From Clostridia bacterium (lineage in GTDB: Bacteria; Bacillota; Clostridia; Oscillospirales; Acutalibacteraceae), in assembly GCA_017415515.1 (NCBI GenBank), contig JAFQGI010000012.1:1-64000 (forward strand): 64,000 bases of DNA. The letters are read 5' to 3'. Positions 23,705 to 32,195 of this stretch are shown here, piece by piece. The notes under the pieces are model-generated. The model was not told the DNA's origin and ran no database searches. It saw only the letters and a program-made list of their open reading frames with translations. Each line of letters opens with the position of its first letter. Position 1 is the first letter of the stretch. The position numbers and the translations under genes were made by a program.

Positions 23705-24706
23705 ATGAAAATGAAGAAATTACTTTCTTTGCTGTTGGTTTTGGCTCTGTGCCTGGGCGGTATGACCGCGCTGGCCGGTTGCAAAAAGGGCGAAAAAGTG
23801 GTGATCTATTCCAGTGACGAGGATTACATCAACGAGTATTTCCTGGGCCGCTTGAAGGAGAAATTCCCCAAGTATAACATCACCATTGAGTATCTTTCCA
23901 CCGGCAAGAACGCCGCCAAGCTGCAGAACGAGGGCAAAAACACCCCCTGCGACATCGTGTGGGGCTTGGAGGTTGGTTATCTGGACAACATGACCGATCT
24001 GCTGGCGGACATCAGCGATTACAGCAAGGATCACTACGTGGACGATATGAAGATGGGCGGCGACAAATATTTGGTCGCTCACCGTTACAGCGGCTGCATG
24101 GTGGTCAACACCCAGCTGTTGAAGGACAAGGGCTTGGATAAGCCCGCCTCCTACAAGGATCTGCTGGATTCCCAGTATAAGGGCTTGGTTTCCATGCCCG
24201 ACCCCAGCTCCTCCGGCACCGGCTATATCTTCCTGAAAAGCATGGTCAACGCCTGGGGCGAGGATGAGGCCTTCTCCTACTTCGAGGGCTTGAAGAAAAA
24301 CATCAAGGATTTCACCTCCTCCGGCTCCGGCCCCATCAACGATCTGCTGATGGGCGAGGTGGCTGTGGCGCTGGGCATGACCTCTCAGGCTGTGATGCAG
24401 ATCAACGAGGGTCAACCCTTGGAGATCATCTTTGACCAAGAGGTGGGCGCCCCCTACACCGCCTGCGGCTATGGCATTGTCAAGGGCAAAGAGGACAACA
24501 AGGCCGTGAAGGAGGTCTTCGACTTCTTCTACGAGGAGTTGGTGCAGGAGGAGAAGGACAAGTTCCTGCCCGAGACCATCTTTAAGGATCAGGTGATGAA
24601 GGTGGAGGGTTATCCCACCAACATTTCCTATGCCGATATGAAGAACAACACCGCCGACGAGAAAGAGCGTCTGCTGGGCATCTGGAACAAGAAGGGCATC
24701 AACTAA
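23705..24706 (+). CDS. ABC importer substrate-binding lipoprotein
   Basis: A 333-residue extracellular solute-binding protein. The signal peptide ends in lipobox ALAGC with lipidated C26. The mature part starts KVVIYSSDEDYINEY and has PDPSSSGTGY and TSSGSGP segments. This is the fold and motif style of the AfuA/FutA/PhnS group, which binds iron, small anions or aminoethylphosphonate. It probably feeds the permease/ATPase pair encoded at 30600-32986, which lacks its own binding protein. Expression is likely repressor-controlled through the paired operator. Substrate unknown. Confidence 0.85.
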   Translation: MKMKKLLSLLLVLALCLGGMTALAGCKKGEKVVIYSSDEDYINEYFLGRLKEKFPKYNITIEYLSTGKNAAKLQNEGKNTPCDIVWGLEVGYLDNMTDLLADISDYSKDHYVDDMKMGGDKYLVAHRYSGCMVVNTQLLKDKGLDKPASYKDLLDSQYKGLVSMPDPSSSGTGYIFLKSMVNAWGEDEAFSYFEGLKKNIKDFTSSGSGPINDLLMGEVAVALGMTSQAVMQINEGQPLEIIFDQEVGAPYTACGYGIVKGKEDNKAVKEVFDFFYEELVQEEKDKFLPETIFKDQVMKVEGYPTNISYADMKNNTADEKERLLGIWNKKGIN

Positions 24707-24754
24707 TCGGGGCAGAGAAACAAACCAGAACCCGCCCGAAAGCGAGAGTTTTCT

Positions 24755-25645
24755 ATGACGAGAAAAGAATTTGACGTGCTCACCTATTTGGAGCGCACCG
24801 CCGGCAAGCGGTCACAGCGAGCCATCGCCCAAGGCGTGGGCGTATCGGTGGGCACGGTGAATAAGATTTTGGCAACGCTCCACGCCGCCGAGTGGATCAC
24901 CCCGGAGCTGACGCTGACCGGCAAGGGATACGAGGTGTTGGAGCCCTATCGGGCACGGCGCATCGTCTTTTTGGCGGCGGGGTTGGGGTCGCGGCTGTTG
25001 CCCCTCACCCTCAACACCCCCAAGCCCCTCATTCGGGTGGGCGGCAAACGCATCCTGGACACCGCCATCGATGCGGCGCTGGCTGCCGGCATCGAGGAGA
25101 TCTACGTGGTGCGGGGGCATCTGTCGGAGCAGTTTGACCAACTGCTGAGCAAATATCCCCAAATTCGTTTTTTGGAGAACCCGGCCTATAACGAAACCAA
25201 CAACATCTCCTCCGCCATGTGTGCCCGTTTTCTGCTGAAAAACGCCTATGTGATGGAGGCGGATCTGGTGGTGAACAACCCTGCTGTGATCCGCAAATAC
25301 CACTACACCTCCAACTGCTTGGGTGTGCCGGTGGACAAGACGGACGACTGGTGCGTGACGGGGCAAAACGGCATCGCCACCGGCTTGCAGCTGGGCGGCA
25401 TCAACTGCCACCACCTGTTCTCGGTCTATTATTGGAACGCGGAGGACGGCAACAAACTGCAACGCCACATCGAAGAGGTGTACCAAAGCCCCGGCGGAAA
25501 AGAGCGCTTTTGGGATCTGGTGCCGCTGATGTACTACCAAAAGGAGTACCAGGTGGAGATCACCCCCTGCTGTATGGAGGACATCACCGAGATCGACACC
25601 CTGCGGGAATTGCAGGCGGCAGACCGCGCCTATTCCTTGTTATAA
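24755..25645 (+). CDS. LicC-like nucleotidyltransferase fused to a winged helix
   Basis: A 296-residue fusion. Residues 1-65 look like a MarR/Crp-type winged helix-turn-helix (RSQRAIAQGVGVSVGTVNKI). From about 70 it is a nucleotidyltransferase with the signature FLAAGLGSRLLPLT...PKPL at 72-92, in the LicC/PntC-like subfamily that makes CDP-choline or CMP-aminoethylphosphonate. ETNNISSAMCA and the C-terminal DITEIDT metal motif are present. It follows the binding-protein gene by 48 bp on the same strand and is a paralogue of the protein at 29668-30585. The wing may link activated-substrate level to transcription; that is inference. Confidence 0.85.
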   Translation: MTRKEFDVLTYLERTAGKRSQRAIAQGVGVSVGTVNKILATLHAAEWITPELTLTGKGYEVLEPYRARRIVFLAAGLGSRLLPLTLNTPKPLIRVGGKRILDTAIDAALAAGIEEIYVVRGHLSEQFDQLLSKYPQIRFLENPAYNETNNISSAMCARFLLKNAYVMEADLVVNNPAVIRKYHYTSNCLGVPVDKTDDWCVTGQNGIATGLQLGGINCHHLFSVYYWNAEDGNKLQRHIEEVYQSPGGKERFWDLVPLMYYQKEYQVEITPCCMEDITEIDTLRELQAADRAYSLL

Positions 25646-25649
25646 CGAG

Positions 25650-25690
25650 AAAAGCCTATGCAACCGATGGTTGCATAGGCTTTTTTCTTT
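25650..25690. terminator. Terminator between convergent units
   Basis: AAGCCTATGCAACC and its complement form a stem, followed by TTTTTTCTTTT on the plus strand. It separates the importer/nucleotidyltransferase unit from the end of the LicD operon. Confidence 0.88.
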
Positions 25691-26622
25691 TATTCCGCTT
25701 TTTGTTCTGCGGCGGCAGCGGCCTCTTTGGCGGCGGCCTCCGCCACGAGGGCGTCCTTGGCGGCCTCCAAAACGGCGGCGGCGGCAGCCTCCTCCTCCGC
25801 TTTCTTGGCGGCGGCGGCAGCGGCCTTGGCCTCGCGCCACGCCTCGGCGGCGGCGAGGATCTCCTCTTCGCTCTCCGGGAGAATTTTAGTGGCCATAAAC
25901 TGCTCGTAGGCGTCGCACAGGGTGGTGACGTCCGAGCCGAAGGCCACCTGCTTGCCGTGGTCCAGCCACAGGATCTTGTTGCACATATCCCGCACCTGAC
26001 CCACCGAGTGGGACACCAGAATGCCGGTGACACCGCTTCGCAGGATCTCCTGCATCTTGTCGTAACTCTTCTTACGGAAGGCGCCGTCACCCACCGACAG
26101 CACCTCGTCCAGGATGATGATATCGGGGTTGACAAGACAGGCGATGGAGAAAGCCAGTCGAGATTTCATACCGCTGGAAAGCTGTTTGAAGGGGCGATCC
26201 TGGAAATCCTGCAACTCGGCAAATTCAATGATCTTGTCGTACATATCGTCCATGAATTTGCGGGTATAGCCCAGCAGAGCACCGCGGAGATAGGTGTTCT
26301 CACGCACCGTCAGGTCGCCGTCGAAGCCGCTGGTCAGTTCCAACAGGGCGGCGATGGTGCCGCGGGTGCGCACCTTACCCTCGGTGGGGATCATGATGCC
26401 GCTGATGGCTTTGAGAAGGGTGGATTTGCCGGCACCGTTGGTGCCGATGATGCCCATCATGTCGCCCTTTTCCAGCGAGAAGGTGACGTCACGGTCGGCC
26501 CAAAACTCATTGACGGTGTATTTGCCCTGCAAGCGGCGCAGGATGTATTCTTTCAGACCGATGTTCTTAAAGTCACCGGTGATATAGCGGATGGATACGC
26601 CTTTTGCATCAATAATTTTCAT
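25690..26622 (-). CDS. TagH-like polysaccharide/teichoic acid exporter ATPase
   Basis: A 310-residue ABC ATPase of the TagH/RfbE/Wzt group. Walker A GTNGAGKST is at 60-68, the signature SSGMKSRLAFS near 150 and Walker B IIILDEVLSVGD near 168. After residue 240 there is no carbohydrate-binding domain. Instead a roughly 65-residue tail of almost only Ala, Glu and Lys occurs, probably a long charged helix. Partner of the permease at 26641, 18 bp upstream. Together they should flip an undecaprenyl-linked glycopolymer to the cell surface. Last gene of the LicD operon. Confidence 0.9.
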   Translation of the reverse strand: MKIIDAKGVSIRYITGDFKNIGLKEYILRRLQGKYTVNEFWADRDVTFSLEKGDMMGIIGTNGAGKSTLLKAISGIMIPTEGKVRTRGTIAALLELTSGFDGDLTVRENTYLRGALLGYTRKFMDDMYDKIIEFAELQDFQDRPFKQLSSGMKSRLAFSIACLVNPDIIILDEVLSVGDGAFRKKSYDKMQEILRSGVTGILVSHSVGQVRDMCNKILWLDHGKQVAFGSDVTTLCDAYEQFMATKILPESEEEILAAAEAWREAKAAAAAAKKAEEEAAAAAVLEAAKDALVAEAAAKEAAAAAEQKAE

Positions 26623-26640
26623 AGCTGCGCTCCTTTCCGC

Positions 26641-27417
26641 TTAGACGTAATAGAGGAATTTGTGGTTGCACTTTTTGTAGATCAAAGCGCCGATGCCCAC
26701 CATCAGCACCGCCCACGCCAACATCAGCATATGGTACTGGAAGGAGGGGATGTTGCCGTCCAGGGTGACCACACGCACGTATTTGATGGACAGATAGACG
26801 GGGTTGATCAAGAAAATGCGCTGGATGCTCTCGGGATAGGACTCCACGCGATAGAAGATGGCGGAGCAGTAGTGGAGCAACAGTGTGAACACGTCATAGA
26901 GATATTTGGTGTCGCGGAAGAAAATGTACATTGCCGACAGAATCAGACCCACGCCCACGTTGAACACGATGAGATACAGGATGGGATACAGCAGCATGAT
27001 AAACTTCCACGTGAAGGTGACGCCGTCCAGGGCGGCAAAGAGGAAGAAAACGATCAGTGTCAGGCCGAAGTTGATGACGGCAGACACATTTTTACTTAAT
27101 AGGAATAGATATTTGGGAACGTTGATTTTGGTGAAGATGGAGGCGTTGCTGGTGAGGGCGTTCATGCCGCCCTTGGTGGCCTCCTTAAAGAAGGAGAAGA
27201 AGACCGTACCGGCAAACAGATAGGTGGTGTAGTGGTCCATACCGCGACCGAAGAACTGGGTAAAGACCAGGCGCAGCACCAGCAGGTTGAGCAAAGGGGA
27301 GAGCACGCTCCACGCCATGCCGATGACGGTTCCTTTGTATTTTTGTTTAAAATCACGCTTAACCAATTCCTCAAAAAGGAAGAGGTGTTTGGAAAATTTA
27401 TGAAACATTACACGCAA
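26641..27417 (-). CDS. TagG-like ABC-2 exporter permease
   Basis: A 258-residue ABC-2 membrane permease with six hydrophobic segments. The N-terminal motif LVKRDFKQKYKGTVIGMAWSV is the hallmark of TagG/RfbD/KpsM-type polysaccharide exporters. It pairs with the downstream ATPase to export teichoic acid or another glycopolymer. Its start overlaps the end of the 445-residue LicD gene by ten bases. The link to five LicD proteins implies the exported polymer carries a phosphodiester- or phosphonate-linked substituent. Confidence 0.92.
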   Translation of the reverse strand: MRVMFHKFSKHLFLFEELVKRDFKQKYKGTVIGMAWSVLSPLLNLLVLRLVFTQFFGRGMDHYTTYLFAGTVFFSFFKEATKGGMNALTSNASIFTKINVPKYLFLLSKNVSAVINFGLTLIVFFLFAALDGVTFTWKFIMLLYPILYLIVFNVGVGLILSAMYIFFRDTKYLYDVFTLLLHYCSAIFYRVESYPESIQRIFLINPVYLSIKYVRVVTLDGNIPSFQYHMLMLAWAVLMVGIGALIYKKCNHKFLYYV

Positions 27418-28745
27418 TCCTCCATATCGGCGATGTTAAAGCGGGCGGCGTGACGGTGGGTGCGATTCCAGGGTAGGGGCTGGGTCATATAGTCACCGTA
27501 CATGTGGGTCAGATATTCGTCGGTGCAGCCCATCACCGGCACCTCAATGCCGGCAAAGTTCATACGCACCGTCTTTTTTACCCATTCGGTTCTTGCCGTT
27601 TCTTTACGGCGGGAATAGATGCTGTACATATTGACGTAGTAGGGGGCATGCTTATGCATATAGCGGCGGTCGTGACGGTCGGCGCAACGCATAATGCGCT
27701 CGTCGCTGAGGAAAAAGGCGATAAACTGCGCCAGCTTCTTCATACGGAAATCCTCGTCGTTGTAGTGACCGATCTTGACATAGTGCAGCTTGCGCCAGAA
27801 TTTGCCGAAGAACCAGGACATTTTGGCGCGGAAATTATCTTCGGGAACGGGAATGAGGGGGAACAGATCGATGCAGCAGCGGTCGTTGCAGCAGATCTTG
27901 GTGAACATACGGGGGTAGTAGACGTCTGCCTGTCGGCAGAACAACTGGAATTTCTTGGGCAGATGCTCTTTGATCTTCTCCTCAAACTCGGGCAGGTCCT
28001 CGATGCAGATGCCCACGTCGATGTCGTCGTCCCAGGGGATGAAACCGCCGTGACGCACGGCGCCCAGCACGCTGCCCGCCAGCAGGCGGTATTTGAGATT
28101 GTAGGTTTGGCTCAGCTCCTCCAAGAATTGCAGAGCTTCGATGCAGTTTTGCTGATGCTCCAACAGCTCGGCCTTTCCTTCACGGGTCAGGTTGCAGCCC
28201 ATGGGATCCTCAAAGCAGTTTTCATAGTCCAAAAAACGCTCTTCCAGATACTCGCGGTAGTTGGCGAAGGTGGGGTAGTCCACACCGTTGAGGGTGACGA
28301 ACTCGGCCGGTTCGGGATAGGGGATGGGGTGGTCGGCGGCGTCCTTGCCCTGACCGTGGGTGGCACGCAGACGGGCATCCGTCTTTGCTTCTTCGGGGCT
28401 GCAAGGGCGCAACAGGCCAAAGCGGATCACCACGTTCTCCAAATTGTGGGGATGGGTACAGGTGACGGACAGGCCGTTATAGGACATCAGGCAGTTGGTG
28501 CGGTCCTGAAAGCGGGGCAATACCTGGGTCATCACCCGGTTGCGATCCACCGCGTGGATGGCGATGGTCCACTCCTTATAATTCTCGGGGGTGTGCCCGA
28601 TGGTGGCGGCGCAGAGCAGAGAGGTGTCATAGAGATACCAGCTCACGCCGAATTCTTTTGCGGCCTTGGTCCATTCTGCCGCAAAATAATCCACGGTGGC
28701 GGCAGTGGTGACGGGTCCCTTTGCCTTGTGTGTCGTCTTTTGCAT
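27408..28745 (-). CDS. LicD-family protein with degenerate N-terminal duplicate
   Basis: A 445-residue protein. The C-terminal part carries an intact LicD catalytic core GSVLGAVRHGGFIPWDDDID near 227-247, the site that transfers a phosphoryl-alcohol from a CDP carrier to a glycan. The N-terminal part (about 25-160) resembles a second LicD unit whose motif has decayed: DTSLLCAATIGH keeps the SLL but loses the RH and WDDD residues. Such a core-plus-relic layout is uncommon. It lies 65 bp after the 278-residue LicD gene in the operon. The start ATG has a weak AAGGAAGG-like site. Confidence 0.88.
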   Translation of the reverse strand: MQKTTHKAKGPVTTAATVDYFAAEWTKAAKEFGVSWYLYDTSLLCAATIGHTPENYKEWTIAIHAVDRNRVMTQVLPRFQDRTNCLMSYNGLSVTCTHPHNLENVVIRFGLLRPCSPEEAKTDARLRATHGQGKDAADHPIPYPEPAEFVTLNGVDYPTFANYREYLEERFLDYENCFEDPMGCNLTREGKAELLEHQQNCIEALQFLEELSQTYNLKYRLLAGSVLGAVRHGGFIPWDDDIDVGICIEDLPEFEEKIKEHLPKKFQLFCRQADVYYPRMFTKICCNDRCCIDLFPLIPVPEDNFRAKMSWFFGKFWRKLHYVKIGHYNDEDFRMKKLAQFIAFFLSDERIMRCADRHDRRYMHKHAPYYVNMYSIYSRRKETARTEWVKKTVRMNFAGIEVPVMGCTDEYLTHMYGDYMTQPLPWNRTHRHAARFNIADMEDCV

Positions 28746-28810
28746 AAGCGCCTTCCTTTCTCTGTTTTGTGGTGGTTGAATACCCGTTTGGCAGCGGTTT
28801 ACGGCTGGCT

Positions 28811-29647
28811 TTACGGGTTGGTGGCGGCGGCTTCGGAGGTGACCGGCTTCAGATTGTGGCCGATGCGCTTTTCCGGAGGGGGCGGGGTCATATAGTCGCC
28901 GTATAGGGAGGAGAGCATCTCCTCACATCGTTCCGGCAACAGCCAGCGACGACCGGCAAAATCTACCTCTTTTCCACTGCCGTAATAGGCGGTGGGGAAG
29001 ATGGTGCGCCCCTTGTACAGGCTGCCCAGCGAAATGGTCCAGCCGGTTTTTTCCGCATCGTACTTTTGGACGACCTTTTCCATGCGGGCCAGTCGCTTGC
29101 GGGGGTCGACGCGGAAGGTTTTGGCCCACAGATTGCCCACGGCGATGGCGGTTTTGCGAATGTTCCGATGCTTGCCCTTGTTGTTGATGCACTCGTCGGC
29201 ATCCGCCAGCTGGGCCAGCACCCGCAGATACAGCAGTCGATACAGATGGCATCGGCGGGCAAATTTGCCCTTAGGCATACCGTCGATGGGGAACAGGTCG
29301 ATCCACATGTGGCGCACAAAGGGCACCACAAAATTATCCTCGCACACGGGGGTGTCCAACCGCTCCACCTGCGCAAAATAGCGGGGGTGGTGGGTGGCGT
29401 CGGGATAGTGCACTAAGCGGTATCCCTCCGGCAATTCTTCCCGCAAAATGGGGAGCAAGCGGTTGTAGTCGGCTCGGGGAATGGCCAGGTCGATGTCTTC
29501 ATCCCAGGGGATGAAGCCGCCGTGGCGCACCGCCCCCAGCATGGTGCCCTCCGCCAGATAATAGCGGATGCCGTGCTTTTCGCACAGACCGATGACCACC
29601 GTGGCCAAGTCTAACGTGACAGCTTGCAAATCTTCAATAAAGCCCAT
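28811..29647 (-). CDS. licD: LicD-family phosphotransferase (single-domain)
   Basis: A 278-residue protein of standard LicD length with the core GTMLGAVRHGGFIPWDEDIDL at 34-54. LicD enzymes attach phosphocholine or a related head group to cell-surface sugars from a nucleotide-activated donor. The conserved DLFPIDG follows further on. It directly follows the winged-helix nucleotidyltransferase gene (20 bp), the expected donor-maker. This is the most typical LicD of the five in the operon. Confidence 0.92.
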   Translation of the reverse strand: MGFIEDLQAVTLDLATVVIGLCEKHGIRYYLAEGTMLGAVRHGGFIPWDEDIDLAIPRADYNRLLPILREELPEGYRLVHYPDATHHPRYFAQVERLDTPVCEDNFVVPFVRHMWIDLFPIDGMPKGKFARRCHLYRLLYLRVLAQLADADECINNKGKHRNIRKTAIAVGNLWAKTFRVDPRKRLARMEKVVQKYDAEKTGWTISLGSLYKGRTIFPTAYYGSGKEVDFAGRRWLLPERCEEMLSSLYGDYMTPPPPEKRIGHNLKPVTSEAAATNP

Positions 29648-29667
29648 AGGGGGTCACCTGCCTTTCG

Positions 29668-30585
29668 TCAGCGCACGATGCCCTGGGGGGTGATGGCGTA
29701 GTCGGGGTCGATGAGGGACAGCTCGTGGTAGGTGTCGATCTCGGTGATGTCCTCAAAGGTGCACTCGGAGATCTCAATGTGATAGTGGCTGTTGTAGATG
29801 TTCATAGGGGCAATATCCCAGAAGTTCTGCTTGCCCTCGGGGGTGGAGTACATATCCTCCAGGTCGGCGGGCAGCTTGGCGCCGTCCTCCTCGTTCCAGT
29901 AATAGATGGAATAGAGGTGGTGGCAGTTTTCACCGCCCTGCACCAGACGCTTGGCCACGCCGTTTTCGCTGATGACGCACCAGTCGGTGGTCTTCTTCAC
30001 CGGCACACCCACGCAGTTGGAGGTGTAGTTGTATTTACGGAACACGTCGGGGTTGTTGATGAGCAGATCCGCCTCCATCACGTAAGCGTGCTGGAACAGA
30101 TGGCGCACCTGCATGGCGGAGGACACGTTGTTGGTCTGGGTATAGACGGTGTTGTCAATGAGATGAATCTGAGGATACATCTGCTTGAGCTGGTCAAAGG
30201 CGCCGCCCAGATAGCCGCGAACGATGTAGATCTCCTCAATGCCCTTCGCTAACGCCGCCTCGATGGCGGAGCAGATGATGGGCTTGCCGTGAACCCGCAC
30301 CAAGGGCTTGGGCACGTTGAGGGTGGCGGGACGCAGACGGGAGCCCAGTCCGGCGGCCAAAAAGATGACACGGCGGGCACGATAGGGCTCCAACGCTTCG
30401 TAGCCGGCCTCGGTGACCGCAAACAGATCGGCCAAATAGCCCAACTCAGCCAGTTCTTTCAGCAAGGCGTCGGTGTCGGCCAAAGACATGCCGATGTTGT
30501 CGGCCACGGTGGCGACGGTGTTCTCGGATTTGGCTTGCGCCAAAAAGGACAGAGCTTTAAACTGCTCTCGGGTCAGATGATTCAT
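29668..30585 (-). CDS. LicC-like nucleotidyltransferase fused to a winged helix (second copy)
   Basis: A 305-residue protein with the same layout as the one at 24755. A winged helix-turn-helix covers 1-65 and the nucleotidyltransferase core starts near 71 with FLAAGLGSRLRPAT...VPKP at 76-94. EIYIVRGYLG, QTNNVSSAMQV and a terminal DITEIDTYHEL are shared with the paralogue. Predicted to make a CDP- or CMP-linked head group for the LicD proteins. AGGAGG precedes the start. It sits between the importer permease gene and a LicD gene, tying uptake, activation and transfer together. Confidence 0.87.
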   Translation of the reverse strand: MNHLTREQFKALSFLAQAKSENTVATVADNIGMSLADTDALLKELAELGYLADLFAVTEAGYEALEPYRARRVIFLAAGLGSRLRPATLNVPKPLVRVHGKPIICSAIEAALAKGIEEIYIVRGYLGGAFDQLKQMYPQIHLIDNTVYTQTNNVSSAMQVRHLFQHAYVMEADLLINNPDVFRKYNYTSNCVGVPVKKTTDWCVISENGVAKRLVQGGENCHHLYSIYYWNEEDGAKLPADLEDMYSTPEGKQNFWDIAPMNIYNSHYHIEISECTFEDITEIDTYHELSLIDPDYAITPQGIVR

Positions 30586-30599
30586 AGGGATTGCCTCCT

Positions 30600-32195
30600 T
30601 TAAGCGGCGGTTTTAACAGGTTTGTTTTTCTTCAACGCTTTTTTGAGAATATAGAAGGTGGTTTTGACGATCAGGTTGACAACCAGAATGATCAAGGACA
30701 CAAAGGCGGCGCAGCCCATCAAGCTGTTGGCCTCGAAGGTGTTGATCATCAGCGCAATCTGACGGGTGTCGATGTTGGCCAGGAAGGAAACGGCGGAAAT
30801 GGTCATCATGGAGTTGACAAAGAAATAGGAAAGCATCTCCACCAGGGTGCCGCGGGTTTGGGGGATCAGAACGTCCCGCAGAATACGGGGACGGCTGATG
30901 TTCAGGGTGGCGCCCACATCCTCCAAGCTCTTGTTGATGATGTTGAAGGAGTTGTAGATCATCAGATACGGGGAGGCAAAGAAGTGGATGGTGTTAACAA
31001 ACACCAGGATCGCCAGCGTGCCGTAGAGGGCACTGCCGGAGAAGAAGATGGTGTAGGAAAGACCCAGCACCAGGCCGGGGATGGCCATCGAGGTGATGGA
31101 CATCAGGTGCAAAGCGCGGGAGAACAGTCCGGTGGTACGGGCGGTGCAATAGGCGCACAGATAGGCGATGGCCGTGCCGATGACCGACACCAACGCGGAA
31201 ACGATCAAGGAGTTGATGAGGAACACGTCGCCGCCCTGATCGATGGTTTTGATGATGTGGTCGGTGGTGAAGCTCAGGTCATAGGGGTAGTTCTGCATCA
31301 CCGACAGCATGGCAAAGGCCACGATGGGGAACAGCACCACCACGCACATAACGATGCACACGGCATAGCACAGCAGGTCGCGCACCACGCCCTTGCGGGG
31401 CTTGATGGCTTTGTTGACAAAGCCGGAGCGGGACTGCTCTTTTTTCAGCAGGTCGATGACAAAGGCGGCCACCGCCGGCAACAGCAGGATGGCGCCGTAG
31501 ATGCTCAATTTGCCGCTTTGGCTGTTGAGCTCAAACTCTTTGAGCAGGCTGACCGGCAGGGTGGTGTAGGTGCCGCCGATGGCGGTGGGCACACCATAGT
31601 CGGTGACCACCATGGTAAACACGGAGAACACCACCGAAATCAAGGATTTGCTCAGATAGGGGAGGGTGATGCCGGTGAATTGGCGGAACTTGTTGATGCC
31701 CAGCACGCTGGCGGCCTCATAGGGGGAGGCGTCCTCGTAGCTCAGCACGTCGGACAGCATCAGAAAGGCGATGGGGAAGGAATACATCACCGAGCCCATC
31801 ACGATGCCGGTGAGGCCGTAGATGCCCTCGGTCAGCCCCAACCACTTGGTCAGGATGCCGTTGTTGCCCAGCAGCATCTTGAGACCCCAACCGTGGGAGA
31901 TGGAGGGGATGAGCATAGGCAGCGTCAGCACGATCTTAAACATATTTTTCAGCCGAATGTTGCTGCGAGCCAAGCAAAAGGACAGCAGCAGAGCCAAACT
32001 CACCGAAACGAGGGTGGAAAGGGTGGATGCCGTCAGCGAATTGCGGATGGACTCGCTGAATTTAGGCTGTTGAAGGAGCTCCTGCCAGCTTGCGGCATCG
32101 ATGTTGGCCAGCACCTGAATCAGGGGCAGGATCACGCACACGATGAAGAAGACCGACAGCAGGATTTTCAGATAATTGGATTTGTCGCGGATCAT
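30600..32195 (-). CDS. ABC importer permease, two fused membrane domains
   Basis: A 531-residue permease with about twelve membrane segments. The two halves each hold an EAA-type ATPase-docking loop: EAASVLGINKFRQFTGITLP near 180 and EDVGATLNISRPRILRDVLIP near 440. This is the single-chain FbpB/PhnV-like architecture used for iron, thiamine or aminoethylphosphonate uptake. It pairs with the upstream ATPase gene, overlapped by four bases, and presumably with the binding protein at 23705. Placing an importer within an export/decoration operon suggests it supplies the head group. Confidence 0.9.
   Translation of the reverse strand: MIRDKSNYLKILLSVFFIVCVILPLIQVLANIDAASWQELLQQPKFSESIRNSLTASTLSTLVSVSLALLLSFCLARSNIRLKNMFKIVLTLPMLIPSISHGWGLKMLLGNNGILTKWLGLTEGIYGLTGIVMGSVMYSFPIAFLMLSDVLSYEDASPYEAASVLGINKFRQFTGITLPYLSKSLISVVFSVFTMVVTDYGVPTAIGGTYTTLPVSLLKEFELNSQSGKLSIYGAILLLPAVAAFVIDLLKKEQSRSGFVNKAIKPRKGVVRDLLCYAVCIVMCVVVLFPIVAFAMLSVMQNYPYDLSFTTDHIIKTIDQGGDVFLINSLIVSALVSVIGTAIAYLCAYCTARTTGLFSRALHLMSITSMAIPGLVLGLSYTIFFSGSALYGTLAILVFVNTIHFFASPYLMIYNSFNIINKSLEDVGATLNISRPRILRDVLIPQTRGTLVEMLSYFFVNSMMTISAVSFLANIDTRQIALMINTFEANSLMGCAAFVSLIILVVNLIVKTTFYILKKALKKNKPVKTAA

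Noticed and set aside
25219-27099. A 626-codon plus-strand open frame over the nucleotidyltransferase end and TagGH genes
   Set aside because: It runs through a strong terminator and is antisense to two clear ABC genes.
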